NCBI GenBank assembly: GCA_963834725.1
Contig: CAWICN010000001.1
Coordinates: 744,001 to 808,000 of the forward strand
Origin: PALSA-693 sp963834725
Lineage (GTDB): Bacteria > Actinomycetota > Acidimicrobiia > Acidimicrobiales > Palsa-688
Reading direction: 5' to 3'
DNA length: 64,000 nt
The position numbers were made by a program, and so were the translations under genes. Positions 1 through 8,217 of the stretch are shown one piece after another (the first letter of the stretch is position 1; each line of letters starts with the position of its first letter). A model generated the notes under the pieces. That model saw only the letters and a list, made by a program, of their open reading frames with translations, did not search any database and was not told where the DNA came from.

Positions 1-1
1 G

Positions 2-958
2 GTGACCGCCTATCGCGACACCATCGACGAGGCCATGGAGGACCTGCTTGGCCGCGCCTTGCCGCCCGGCGTCCTGGCGCTGGTCGAGCTCGGGCTCCAC
101 CACGAGCAGCAGCACCAGGAGCTGCTGCTCATGGACATCAAGCATGTGCTCGGCACCAACCCTCTGCGCCCCGCCTACCGGCTCACCCGGCCGCCCGCCG
201 GCGCCGATCCAGGCCGGCCCGGCTGGATCGACTACGAGGGCGGCCTGATCGAGATCGGCGCCGAGGCCGGTGGCGGCTTCGGCTTCGACAACGAGTTCCC
301 GCGCCATCAGGAATGGCTGCCGCCGTTCCAGCTCGCCGACCGACTGGTCACCGCCGGCGAGTGGCTGGAGTTCGTGGCCGACGGCGGGTATCGCCGGCCC
401 GACCTGTGGTTATCCGACGGCTGGGCCGCGCTGCACGCTAGCGGGCAGGAGGCGCCGCTGTACTGGGAGCGCGACGGCGACAGCTGGCTCGTCTACACCC
501 TCCATGGGCCAGGTCGTCTCGATCCCGCCCTGCCGGTGGTCCACGTCAGCTACTACGAGGCCGACGCCTACGCCCGCTGGCAAGCAGCCCGCCTGCCGAC
601 CGAGGCGGAATGGGAGTGGGCGGCCTCGTCGGAGCCCGGGCCGGCGGCCCCCGCCGTCGCCCTGCATCCCGAGGCAGCCCTGCATCCTCAGGTAGGTCAG
701 CCCGCAACTGGCCGATTGCGTCAGCTGTACGGGGCGGCCTGGCAGTGGACCTCGAGCGGATATCTGCCCTACCCGGGCTTCCACCCGGCGCCGGGAGCCG
801 TCGGGGAATACAACGGCAAGTTCATGGTCAATCAGCAGGTCCTCCGGGGCAGCGCCGCCATCACTCCCCCCGGGCACGCCCGGCTCTCCTACCGCAACTT
901 CTTTCCCGCCGGAGCCCGGTGGCCAATGACCGGCGTTCGGCTCGCTCGCGATAGTTGA
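2..958 (+). CDS. egtB: Ergothioneine biosynthesis protein EgtB, 5'-truncated
   Basis: This is the C-terminal three quarters of an EgtB-type sulfoxide synthase, the non-haem iron enzyme that joins hercynine to a thiol donor in ergothioneine synthesis. The visible part starts inside the DinB-like domain with an HxxxHxE iron-binding motif (HHEQQHQE, residues 32-39). A formylglycine-generating-enzyme-like domain follows (GFDNEFPRH, LPTEAEWEWA, VLRGSAA, YRNFFP). The family usually has about 430 residues and only 318 are seen, so the gene runs off the left edge and the GTG at 2 is probably internal. Family assignment is firm; sulfur donor specificity cannot be read. Confidence 0.88.
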   Translation: MTAYRDTIDEAMEDLLGRALPPGVLALVELGLHHEQQHQELLLMDIKHVLGTNPLRPAYRLTRPPAGADPGRPGWIDYEGGLIEIGAEAGGGFGFDNEFPRHQEWLPPFQLADRLVTAGEWLEFVADGGYRRPDLWLSDGWAALHASGQEAPLYWERDGDSWLVYTLHGPGRLDPALPVVHVSYYEADAYARWQAARLPTEAEWEWAASSEPGPAAPAVALHPEAALHPQVGQPATGRLRQLYGAAWQWTSSGYLPYPGFHPAPGAVGEYNGKFMVNQQVLRGSAAITPPGHARLSYRNFFPAGARWPMTGVRLARDS

Positions 959-968
959 ACACGACGGA

Positions 969-1125
969 GCCGCCGCCTCCTGACGGGGACGGCGGCCCCG
1001 TACATCCGGCTGGGCAGAGGAGGTACCAAGCCGAAGTGCTGGACCCCAGTATTCAGCACTCGCCCTGCCGCGTGCTGAGATTTTCCTGAGAATAACACAG
1101 GAAACTCTCAGGCCAGTAGCAACTC
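969..1125. terminator. Convergent gap with hairpins between egtB and the DUF1015 gene
   Basis: Two genes converge here. GCCGCC (972-977) can pair with GGCGGC (991-996). TTTCCTG (1082-1088) is an exact inverted match of CAGGAAA (1098-1104), with GAGA and TCTC outside it giving a longer imperfect stem. No long T-run follows on either strand, so a bidirectional intrinsic terminator is inferred, not certain. The 18 bases at 1121-1138, which include the end of the reverse gene, are duplicated at 1103-1120. Confidence 0.4.
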
Positions 1126-2325
1126 TCAGGCCAGCAGCTCCCGGACGACGAGACCGGTCCGGGGCTTGGGCCAGAAGAAGGTGGTCTTGGCCGGCATCCG
1201 CTGGTGACCCCGGCTGACCCCGCCGATCTGGTCAACGGTCGCCGGCCGCAGCAGCACCGCCGCGTCGGCCTGCCCGCTCGCCACCGTCGCCGCCGCATTG
1301 TCCCATCCGTGCTGATAGACGACGTGATGGGGCGGGAGCGCGGCGAGGGCCACATCCAGCCGGCTGCTGTCGAGGTCGTGAGGGGCCGCATCGGTCAGAA
1401 CCCGCAGGGGCCGGGCCAGCCAGGCCCCGGCCCGAGTGAGCACCCCCACTGCCCCCGCCTCGGCCATCCGGGTGGTGATGGTCCGGTCGGCCGGGGCCGT
1501 TGGCGTCACGTCGAACCATGGTGTCAGCGCATCGGGCAGGTCGAACCCGGGCGGCAGGCCCTCGATGACGCGGTGGATGGCCTGAACCGTCAGCTGATCG
1601 TCCGCCAACTCGACGATGAGCGCCATCACGAAGTCGTCGTCGGTCCGTGAGGTCCCCTGGCGCCGTCGCTCGTCCCGGTAGGCCAGCGCGGTCTCGTAGC
1701 GATGGTGGCCGTCGGCGATCAGTACCGGCTCCGCCTCCACGATGGCCTGGATGCCCTCGACCTGGACGGCCTCGGTGATCGGCCACAGCTCATGGCTCAC
1801 CCGGTCGGAGTCGGTGACGTGTTCGGCGGGCCGGGCTGGCGGCGTGCAGTACTCGCTCAGGCCCGAGCGTGGAGCCAGTCCCCAGATCGGCGATAGGTTG
1901 GCGCTGGTCGCCCGTAAGAGCTCGAGACGATCCGTCTTGGCCTTGGGGATGGTCTCCTCGTGCGGAAGTATGCCTGCCCCCGGCGGCTCGAGCTCGAGGG
2001 CGCCGATCACCCCTACTGTCTTGCGGGGCTCACCGGCCGGGCCGCTGAATCGCATCCGGTAGCCGTAGAGGGCGGGGACGTTGTCCCGCCGGAGTATTCC
2101 CCCATCCCGCCAGGCGTCGAGCAGGGCCGCCGCCTGCAGGTACCGATCTCCTTCGCCGTCGTCGCGGGGAAGCTCGAGGCGCACGATGTTGGAGGGGCTT
2201 CTGGCTTCGAGGGCCAGGCGCTCGGATTCGGAAATGACGTCATAGGGCGGGCAGACCACGTCGTCGAGGGAAGCCACATGGGTTCGCGAGTAACGGAGAC
2301 CGGGGAACGGTCGGAAGCGGGGCAC
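1126..2325 (-). CDS. DUF1015 family protein
   Basis: A complete 399-residue protein starting at GTG. The N-terminus (RFRPFPGLRYS, then VVCPPYDVIS and NIVRLELP) and the central DGHHRYETALAYRD block are hallmarks of the DUF1015 family, a widespread soluble group of unknown biochemical role sometimes found beside serine or sugar metabolism genes. It diverges from the HAD phosphatase at 2370 across a 44-bp gap that must hold both promoters. The last 18 bp of the gene are duplicated just beyond the stop. Function cannot be assigned from sequence. Confidence 0.85.
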   Translation of the reverse strand: MPRFRPFPGLRYSRTHVASLDDVVCPPYDVISESERLALEARSPSNIVRLELPRDDGEGDRYLQAAALLDAWRDGGILRRDNVPALYGYRMRFSGPAGEPRKTVGVIGALELEPPGAGILPHEETIPKAKTDRLELLRATSANLSPIWGLAPRSGLSEYCTPPARPAEHVTDSDRVSHELWPITEAVQVEGIQAIVEAEPVLIADGHHRYETALAYRDERRRQGTSRTDDDFVMALIVELADDQLTVQAIHRVIEGLPPGFDLPDALTPWFDVTPTAPADRTITTRMAEAGAVGVLTRAGAWLARPLRVLTDAAPHDLDSSRLDVALAALPPHHVVYQHGWDNAAATVASGQADAAVLLRPATVDQIGGVSRGHQRMPAKTTFFWPKPRTGLVVRELLA

Positions 2326-2369
2326 CCGTTCATTCTGGTCGAGGGCTGCCGGCGTAGCAGACTCCCGGG

Positions 2370-3122
2370 ATGCTCTGGGTCCTTGATCTCGATGGTGTCG
2401 TCTGGCTGGCGGGGAATCCCATCCCCGGTTCCCCGGAGGCGGTCCGCCGTCTCCACGACGCCGGCGAACGCATGGTCTTCGTGACCAACAATTCCGGTCC
2501 GACCGTTTCCGAGTATGTCGCCCGTCTGAGCCGGGCCGGGGTGAACATCGACGCCGACGAGCTGCTCACCTCGTCCCAGGCGGCCGCCTCGCTACTCGAG
2601 CCGGGTTGCCGGGCGGCTGTGGTGGGCGACCCCGGAATCAAAGAAGCGCTCGAAGCCCGGGGCGTTGCGATCGTCGGCGTGGCGGACCATCCCGACACGG
2701 TTGTGGTTGGCCGCAGCGTTGCCCTCGACTTCGCCGAGCTGGCCACCGCGGCGACCGCCATCCGGAGTGGCGCCCGGTTCGTGGCGACGAACAACGACGC
2801 CACTTTTCCCACCCCGCACGGGCTCGAACCGGGGGCGGGGGCGGTGGTGGCCTATCTCGAGGTCGGATCCGGGCGCAAGGCTGAGGTGGCGGGCAAGCCG
2901 AACCAGGCTGCCGCCGACCTGCTTCGAGCCCGCTTCGGTGCTCCCGGTCTGGTGGTGGGTGACCGGCCGGACACCGACGGCCTTTTCGCCCAGCGGGTAG
3001 GGGCCCCCTACGCGCTCGTGCTGTCCGGTGTGACCGGCGCCCAGGACCTGCCGGTTTCGCCCGAGCCCGCCCTGGTCGAGCCCGATCTGGCGGCCGTCGT
3101 GGCTGCTCGCCTCGGACGCTGA
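2370..3122 (+). CDS. HAD-superfamily phosphatase, NagD/4-nitrophenylphosphatase type
   Basis: A 250-residue hydrolase of the HAD IIA (NagD-like) group. Motif I is DLDGV (residues 6-10, Asp6 the expected nucleophile), motif II is VTNNSG near residue 39, and the C-terminal acidic motif is VVGDRPDTDG near residue 195. Between them is the alpha/beta cap domain usual for this class. Such enzymes remove phosphate from small phosphorylated metabolites; the substrate is not readable. The lysine of motif III is probably in VAGKPN. The ATG at 2370 lies 44 bp from the divergent DUF1015 gene. Confidence 0.85.
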   Translation: MLWVLDLDGVVWLAGNPIPGSPEAVRRLHDAGERMVFVTNNSGPTVSEYVARLSRAGVNIDADELLTSSQAAASLLEPGCRAAVVGDPGIKEALEARGVAIVGVADHPDTVVVGRSVALDFAELATAATAIRSGARFVATNNDATFPTPHGLEPGAGAVVAYLEVGSGRKAEVAGKPNQAAADLLRARFGAPGLVVGDRPDTDGLFAQRVGAPYALVLSGVTGAQDLPVSPEPALVEPDLAAVVAARLGR

Positions 3123-3263
3123 TGGGCCGGCCCCGGGCGTTAACCGACAGCCGGGGGTAGCGGGCCGGCCTGGCCCCCTTATCGGCCCCGACGCGGGATC
3201 GGCCGGGTACCCGGGGTGCGAACTCCTGCAAGCAGTCGGGGCCCACGGTGTTACGATGTGGTG

Positions 3264-3770
3264 GTGGCCGGGGAGGATCCGTTCAGGCGATATCAGGAGG
3301 CGGGCGCCGACTTCGTGGAGGTGGCCCGGGCCCGGGCCGAGGAGCTTCTCAACGAGTTTGCCCGGCTGGGCGACTCCACCCAGAGGCAGGCGCAGGGTGC
3401 CGTCGACGAGATGATGGAGGGCAGCCGGCGGGGCACCGGGCTGATCATCGGCTCCATCCGGGACGAGATCGCGTCGCAGCTGTCCTTGCTCGGCATCGCC
3501 ACGAGGCGGGACCTCGAAGACCTCGAGCGCCGGCTGGTGGCCCGCTTCTCCACGACAGTGGGGTCGGCACCGGTCGCGGCGGTACCGCCGGTGAAAAAGG
3601 CATCTGCCAAGCAGCAGGGCCCGGCCAAGAAGCCAGGCCAGGCCAAGAAGGCAGGCCCGGCCAAGAAGCCAGGCCCAGCCAAGAAACCCGCCGCCAAGAA
3701 GAGCGCCGCGAAGCAGGCGGGCCCGGCGATGAAAGCCGGCCCCGCCGAGAAGGCGACTGGAGAGGCCTGA
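3264..3770 (+). CDS. Histone H1-like protein with Lys/Ala/Pro tail
   Basis: About 168 residues. The first 100 are helical and charged (FRRYQEAGADFVEVARARAE onward, resembling phasin-like or coiled-coil segments). The last 55 are a low-complexity tail of repeated AKKPG, AKKAG and GPAKKP units typical of H1-like, DNA-compacting tails. Three GTG codons in a row (3258, 3261, 3264) could start it; I chose 3264 because the protein then begins MAGEDPF. The TTACGAT just before could be a -10 element, making it leaderless. Its stop overlaps the likely tlyA start, so the two are probably co-transcribed. A nucleoid role is inference. Confidence 0.7.
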   Translation: MAGEDPFRRYQEAGADFVEVARARAEELLNEFARLGDSTQRQAQGAVDEMMEGSRRGTGLIIGSIRDEIASQLSLLGIATRRDLEDLERRLVARFSTTVGSAPVAAVPPVKKASAKQQGPAKKPGQAKKAGPAKKPGPAKKPAAKKSAAKQAGPAMKAGPAEKATGEA

Positions 3771-4642
3771 GCCCCCGCAGGCGACTCGACGCCGAGCTGG
3801 TTCGCCGCGGACTGACGACCAGCCGGAACCAGGCTGCGGATCTCATCGATGCCGGTGAGGTGCTGGTCAGCGGGACGGTAGCCCTTCGACCCGCCCGCCT
3901 GGTGGACCCGGGAGAACCGATCGTCATCACCGGGCCCCCGCCCCGCTTTGTCGGCCGCGGGGGTGAGAAGCTCGAGGCCGCCCTCGACCATTTCGCGGTC
4001 GACGTGCGGGGCGTGGTGGCACTCGACGCCGGCGCATCGACAGGCGGCTTCACAGATTGCTTGCTCCAGCGGGGTGCGACCGCGGTGGTCGCCGTCGACG
4101 TCGGACGCGGACAGCTGCACGAGCGGCTCCGCCGCGATCCACGAGTCGTGTCGCTCGAGCAGACCAACATCCGCACCGCGACCCTGGCCGACCTCGGCGG
4201 GGAGCCGTTCAGGGTGGTTGTCGCCGACCTGTCGTTCATCTCCCTGCGCCTGGTGGCGGGCCGTCTGGCCGGCTGGACGGCGCCGGGCGGGGATCTGGTT
4301 GTCCTGGTGAAACCGCAGTTCGAGGCGGGTCGGCGGGAGGTGTCCCGAGGGCGGGGGGTGATTCGTGATCCGCAAGTCTGGGGCACTGCGCTACGGGAGG
4401 TCATTTCCGCTCTCGACGCGGCCGGAGCGACCATGATGGGCGTTATGGTCTCGCCGTTGCGGGGGGCCGACGGCAACGTCGAGTTCCTTGTTCATTTGCG
4501 CGTTGGGGTTCATTTGCGCGTTGGGGTTCATTTGCGCGTTGGGGTTCATTCGGGCGTCCGGTCGGCAGCCGGCGGCTCTCTCGATCCGACCCGGGAAATC
4601 GAGGCGGCAGTGGCGGCCGCCCAGGCCGACTCCGGGGTGTGA
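3767..4642 (+). CDS. tlyA: TlyA family rRNA 2'-O-methyltransferase (hemolysin A-like)
   Basis: The protein has an N-terminal S4 RNA-binding domain (RRRLDAELVRRGLTTSRNQA) and an FtsJ-type methyltransferase domain with an AdoMet motif (LDAGASTGGFTDCLL) and a catalytic-region lysine (VLVKPQFE). TlyA proteins methylate cytidines in 16S and 23S rRNA and affect capreomycin sensitivity. Family members start a few residues before RxRLDAELVRRGL, and the only candidate is CTG at 3767, four bases after a GGAG and overlapping the previous stop. An 18-bp tandem repeat (4490-4550, three and a half copies) adds VHLRVG units near the C-terminus. Confidence 0.88.
   Translation: MSPRRRLDAELVRRGLTTSRNQAADLIDAGEVLVSGTVALRPARLVDPGEPIVITGPPPRFVGRGGEKLEAALDHFAVDVRGVVALDAGASTGGFTDCLLQRGATAVVAVDVGRGQLHERLRRDPRVVSLEQTNIRTATLADLGGEPFRVVVADLSFISLRLVAGRLAGWTAPGGDLVVLVKPQFEAGRREVSRGRGVIRDPQVWGTALREVISALDAAGATMMGVMVSPLRGADGNVEFLVHLRVGVHLRVGVHLRVGVHSGVRSAAGGSLDPTREIEAAVAAAQADSGV
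4490..4550 (+). repeat. In-frame 18-bp tandem repeat in tlyA
   Basis: Three exact copies of an 18-bp unit beginning GTTCATTTGCGCG (4490-4507, 4508-4525, 4526-4543) and a fourth partial copy. The unit is a multiple of three and encodes the hexapeptide VHLRVG directly after the conserved GNVEFLVHL strand of the methyltransferase. Confidence 0.95.
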
Positions 4643-5490
4643 GCGTGGCTGCGATCGGCTTCGTCACCCACGGGCAGCGAGAGGGTGCCATCTGGCTGGC
4701 CCGGGAAACGGCGCAATGGCTGCAGCGGGAGGGGCACGACGCGTCGTTCCTCGATCCCGACGGTGCCAGGTCCAGCAACGGCGAACGGCCCGGTCACCTC
4801 GATCTGGCCGTCAGCCTCGGCGGGGACGGCACCATGCTCCGCACGGTGGATCTCGTGAGCGCGGTCGGTGTACCCGTACTCGGCGTCAACCTCGGCCATC
4901 TCGGTTACCTGGCCGCCGTCGAGCCGGATTCGCTCCGCGACGCCCTCCGGCGGTTCCTGGCGGGCGACTACGAGGTCGAGGCCCGGATGACCCTGGACGT
5001 GTCGGTCACTGATGACCTCGGCGACGCGGGCCGGGACGTGCTGCACCGCAGTGCCCTCAACGATCTGGTCCTCCAGCGCCTACCCGGCAGCCACACGGTC
5101 CGGGCGGAGGTGCTGGTCAACGATGAGCCGTTTCTGACCTTCGCAGCCGACTCGCTGATCGTGGCCACGCCCACCGGGTCGACCGCGTACAACCTGTCGG
5201 CACGCGGACCCATCGTGTCGCCGCGGGCCCGGGTCCAGATTCTCACCCCGGTCGCGCCCCACATGCTGTTCGACCGCTCCCTCGTCCTCGACGCCGAGGA
5301 CCAGATCTCCATCGCACCCATCGCCGGTCAGCCTGCCGACCTGGTCGTCGACGGGTGGATGACCGCCACGCTCTATCCGGGCCAGACCCTGCATTGCCGG
5401 AGGGGTGATCGGGATGCGCTGCTGGTCACCTTCGGGAAACGGGACTTTCAAAAGATCCTGAAGCGCAAGTTCAACCTGGCGGACCGCTGA
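4639..5490 (+). CDS. nadK: NAD kinase
   Basis: A 283-residue ATP/polyphosphate NAD kinase making NADP. The phosphate-binding GGDGT motif is at residues 61-65, followed by GVNLGHLGYL, the NDLVLQR segment and ATPTGSTAYNLSARGP, all in family order. The GTG at 4639 overlaps the tlyA stop by four bases (GTGA); a second GTG at 4645 is possible. The close packing with tlyA is the usual actinobacterial tlyA-nadK arrangement, in which recN often follows. Here recN is absent and a 65-bp repeat array begins ten bases after the stop. Confidence 0.95.
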   Translation: MSVAAIGFVTHGQREGAIWLARETAQWLQREGHDASFLDPDGARSSNGERPGHLDLAVSLGGDGTMLRTVDLVSAVGVPVLGVNLGHLGYLAAVEPDSLRDALRRFLAGDYEVEARMTLDVSVTDDLGDAGRDVLHRSALNDLVLQRLPGSHTVRAEVLVNDEPFLTFAADSLIVATPTGSTAYNLSARGPIVSPRARVQILTPVAPHMLFDRSLVLDAEDQISIAPIAGQPADLVVDGWMTATLYPGQTLHCRRGDRDALLVTFGKRDFQKILKRKFNLADR

Positions 5491-5499
5491 AAACCTCCT

Positions 5500-5760
5500 G
5501 TGAGCGAGGCGGAGCGAACCAATGTGGCAGGTTGCGGCACCGTCCCCTGGATGGTGCCGCAATGAGCGACCTGGCGGAGCGAACCAATGTGGCAGGTTGC
5601 GGCACCGTCCCCTGGATGGTGCCGCTGTGAGCGACCTGGCGGAGCGAACCAATGTGGCAGGTTGCGGCACCGTCCCCTGGATGGTGCCGCAATGAGCGAC
5701 CTGGCGGAGCGAACCAATGTGGCAATGAGCATCCCCGGCGACCGGGTAGGGGCGAGGTAG
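5500..5760 (+). repeat. 65-bp hairpin/mini-ORF tandem repeat array, locus A
   Basis: Four units follow nadK at 5501-5562 (62 bp, in-frame 3-bp deletion), 5563-5627, 5628-5692 and 5693-5724 (truncated). Each full unit contains TTGCGGCACC and GGTGCCGCAA, exact inverted complements 11 nt apart; the second unit loses the last two pairs. Read forward, the units form mini-ORFs at 5500-5565, 5562-5630, 5627-5695 and 5692-5760, each overlapping the next by ATGA or GTGA. They encode peptides beginning MSDLAERTNVAGCGTV (MSEAER in the first) and ending WMVPQ or WMVPL; the last keeps only the first half but still has 22 codons. Whether they are translated is unknown. Confidence 0.9.
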
Positions 5761-5858
5761 GCTGCACTGGCCGACCGGTGGATCCACCGACAGCCGCAGC
5801 GGACCGACCGTCCTGAGGGACCGAGGGCCGCCTTGATCGACTCGAGTGGAGGAGTGTT
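5761..5858 (+). promoter_or_regulatory. pyrG leader
   Basis: 98 bp between the repeat array and pyrG. A GGAGG at 5848-5852 is well placed for the TTG start at 5859. I see no pyrimidine-tract attenuator of the type that controls pyrG in some Gram-positive bacteria. Confidence 0.45.
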
Positions 5859-7526
5859 TTGGCGAAGCACATCTTCGTCACCGGTGGAGTGACGAGTTCC
5901 TTGGGCAAGGGTCTGGCCGCGTCATCGCTTGGCCGATTGCTCAAGAGCCGGGGGTTGCGGGTCACGATGCAGAAGCTCGATCCGTACATCAATGTCGATC
6001 CCGGGACCATGAACCCCTTCGAGCACGGCGAGGTGTTCGTCACCGACGACGGCGGTGAGACCGACCTCGATCTCGGTCACTACGAGCGCTTCACCGACGT
6101 GAACCTCCGCCGCGAATCCAACGCCACCACCGGGTCGATCTACCAGAGCGTGATCGCCAAGGAGCGGCGTGGCGACTTCCTCGGGAAGACGGTGCAGGTC
6201 ATTCCGCACATCACCGATGAGATCAAGGACCGTATAAAGCGGCTGGCCACCGATTCCGTCGACGTGGTCATCACCGAGGTGGGCGGCACCGTCGGCGACA
6301 TCGAGATCCTCCCCTTCCTCGAGGCGATCCGCCAGTTCCGCAAGGATGTGGGTCGCGACAACGTCTGTTACGTTCACGTGACCCTCGTGCCGTACCTCGG
6401 ACCGTCCGGTGAACAGAAGACCAAGCCGACGCAGCACTCTGTGACCGAGCTGCGGAGCCGTGGCATTCAGCCCGACGTGATCATCTGCCGGAGCGATCGG
6501 AGCATCTCCTCGGCGCTCAAGCGGAAGATCTCGATGCTGAGCGACGTCCCGATGGAAGCGGTCATCTCGTGTATGGACGCGCCCAACCTCTACGAGATCC
6601 CGATAGCCCTGCACGAGGAGGGCCTCGATACCTACGTGTGCCGGCTGCTCGGCTTCGAATCGGTCAACGGGACCACGCCCGCCTACGGCCTGGACCTTTC
6701 CGCCTGGCACGCGCTCGTCCAACGGGTCGAGGCGGCGACCCGACCGGTCCGCATCGGTCTCATCGGCAAGTACGTCAACCTGCCGGACGCCTATCTGTCG
6801 GTCGTGGAGGCTTTGCGCCACGGGGGGTACGCGCACGGGGCGAAGATCGACCTGGAGTGGATTCAGGCCGAGGACGTCGAGGGACTCCTGGCCGACGGTG
6901 CGCTCCGTGATCTGGACGGGATTGTCATACCCGGTGGCTTCGGCGAGCGGGGCATCGAGGGCAAGATCGCGGCCGCGACCTACGCCCGGGAGAACGAGAT
7001 CCCGTGCCTCGGGCTCTGCCTGGGCCTCCACGTGATGGTGATCGACTACGCCCGTAACGTGGTCGGCCTGGCCGGTGCCAACTCCCGCGAGTTCAATGCC
7101 GCGTCCCCGTACCCGGTTATCGACTTCATGGACGAGCAGCGCGATGTGGTCAACTTTGGCGGCACCATGCGCCTCGGCTCCTATCCGGCCCGGCTGACAC
7201 CGGGCTCGGTGGTGGCCACCACCTATGGCGCCGAACTGGTGTACGAGCGCCATCGCCATCGCTATGAGGTCAACCCCCGGTACCGGGCCCGTCTGGAGGG
7301 CGCCGGGCTGGTGTCATCTGGCACATCCCCGGACGACCGGCTGGTGGAGTTCATCGAACTTCCCGGCCATCCCTTCTGGGTGGGCACCCAGGCCCACCCG
7401 GAGTTCAAGAGCCGCCCGGACCATCCGCATCCGCTGTTTGCTGCGCTGGTGGGCGCGGCCTTGAACCGGGCCGAAGGCCGGGCGCCCCGATTGCTTGACA
7501 TCGACGGTCTTGCCCGGGTTCCTTAA
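5859..7526 (+). CDS. pyrG: CTP synthase
   Basis: A full-length 555-residue CTP synthase, which aminates UTP with glutamine as nitrogen donor. The synthetase domain opens with AKHIFVTGGVTSSLGKGL (P-loop). It also has the DPYINVDPGTMNPFEHGEVFV and EVGGTVGDIE blocks. The glutaminase domain has CLGLCLGLHVMV with the nucleophilic Cys and a C-terminal HPEFKSRP. The start is TTG at 5859, set by the GGAGG upstream and by family alignment of the first residues. The downstream NUDIX gene overlaps its 3' end, so they are probably one transcript. Confidence 0.97.
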   Translation: MAKHIFVTGGVTSSLGKGLAASSLGRLLKSRGLRVTMQKLDPYINVDPGTMNPFEHGEVFVTDDGGETDLDLGHYERFTDVNLRRESNATTGSIYQSVIAKERRGDFLGKTVQVIPHITDEIKDRIKRLATDSVDVVITEVGGTVGDIEILPFLEAIRQFRKDVGRDNVCYVHVTLVPYLGPSGEQKTKPTQHSVTELRSRGIQPDVIICRSDRSISSALKRKISMLSDVPMEAVISCMDAPNLYEIPIALHEEGLDTYVCRLLGFESVNGTTPAYGLDLSAWHALVQRVEAATRPVRIGLIGKYVNLPDAYLSVVEALRHGGYAHGAKIDLEWIQAEDVEGLLADGALRDLDGIVIPGGFGERGIEGKIAAATYARENEIPCLGLCLGLHVMVIDYARNVVGLAGANSREFNAASPYPVIDFMDEQRDVVNFGGTMRLGSYPARLTPGSVVATTYGAELVYERHRHRYEVNPRYRARLEGAGLVSSGTSPDDRLVEFIELPGHPFWVGTQAHPEFKSRPDHPHPLFAALVGAALNRAEGRAPRLLDIDGLARVP

Positions 7527-8049
7527 GCTCGGCGAGAGCGAGGTACTTCGCACCTCGGTGCTCACGGTCATCTCAGCTCGGATCGAAAGCCCCGACGGTG
7601 AGCACTTCGAGCGAGACGTGGTTCGCCATCCTGGCGCGGTGGTCGTGGTCCCGTTGACCGCATCCCGCACCGTGCTGATGGTGCGCCAGTACCGAGCCGC
7701 GCTCGACGCCGATTTGCTCGAACTTCCGGCTGGCAAACGCGACGTTCGGGGCGAGCCGACGGAGGTAACCGCCGCCCGGGAGCTGGCCGAGGAGATCGGC
7801 CGCCAGCCCGGACGGCTCGACCTGCTGGCTCGCTTCTACAACTCCCCGGGATTCACCGACGAGTTCTCGTGGCTCTACCTGGCCCGGGATCTGTCACCAG
7901 CGCCCCTCGACCGGCAGGGGGTCGAGGAGCGACACATGGCGATCGAGGAGGTGCCCTTGGCGGCGGTCGGGAGCATGATCGCGGCCGGGGAAATCGTCGA
8001 CGCCAAATCCATCATCGGCCTGATGCTGGCTGCTCAGGGGCCGGAGTAG
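7495..8049 (+). CDS. NUDIX hydrolase, ADP-ribose pyrophosphatase-like
   Basis: 184 residues with one NUDIX domain. The NUDIX box is recognisable as AGKRDVRGE followed by REL-AEEIG, with one extra residue between the first Gly and Glu compared with GX5E. The GAVVVVPL entry strand and the FYNSPGFTDE segment match the ADP-ribose pyrophosphatase group, which splits ADP-ribose into AMP and ribose phosphate. The gene overlaps the end of pyrG by 32 bp if TTG 7495 is used; TTG 7510 is an alternative. No clear ribosome-binding site decides between them. Confidence 0.85.
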   Translation: MTSTVLPGFLKLGESEVLRTSVLTVISARIESPDGEHFERDVVRHPGAVVVVPLTASRTVLMVRQYRAALDADLLELPAGKRDVRGEPTEVTAARELAEEIGRQPGRLDLLARFYNSPGFTDEFSWLYLARDLSPAPLDRQGVEERHMAIEEVPLAAVGSMIAAGEIVDAKSIIGLMLAAQGPE

Positions 8050-8204
8050 TGCGGAGGCGACGGGGCGAGGGCCGGTCGCCGTCTGCCGCCGGCCTGCCGC
8101 CACTCCGGGTGGCGACCCGGGACAAATGGGGCGATAGGGGTTTCCGAGGATAGGTCCTCTCGCCGAATGCGGGGTTACGGCAGCATTACGGATGACCGGA
8201 GGGT

Positions 8205-8210
8205 TACACT
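8205..8210 (+). promoter_or_regulatory. -10 element of the DksA-like gene
   Basis: TACACT lies seven bases before the ATG at 8218, so the transcript is predicted to be leaderless. Confidence 0.5.
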
Positions 8211-8217
8211 CGGGTCG

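Noticed and set aside
5500..5760. CRISPR array
   Set aside because: Units are contiguous with no unique spacers, and no cas genes are near.
5448..6043. Long reverse-strand ORFs with repeated HHPGDGAATCHIGSL-type peptides
   Set aside because: They are translations of the 65-bp repeat in three frames; since 65 is not a multiple of three the peptide repeats only every 195 bp, and they also overlap nadK or pyrG antisense.
5922..7259. 445-codon reverse ORF over pyrG
   Set aside because: A shadow of pyrG in the antisense frame; no protein family resemblance.
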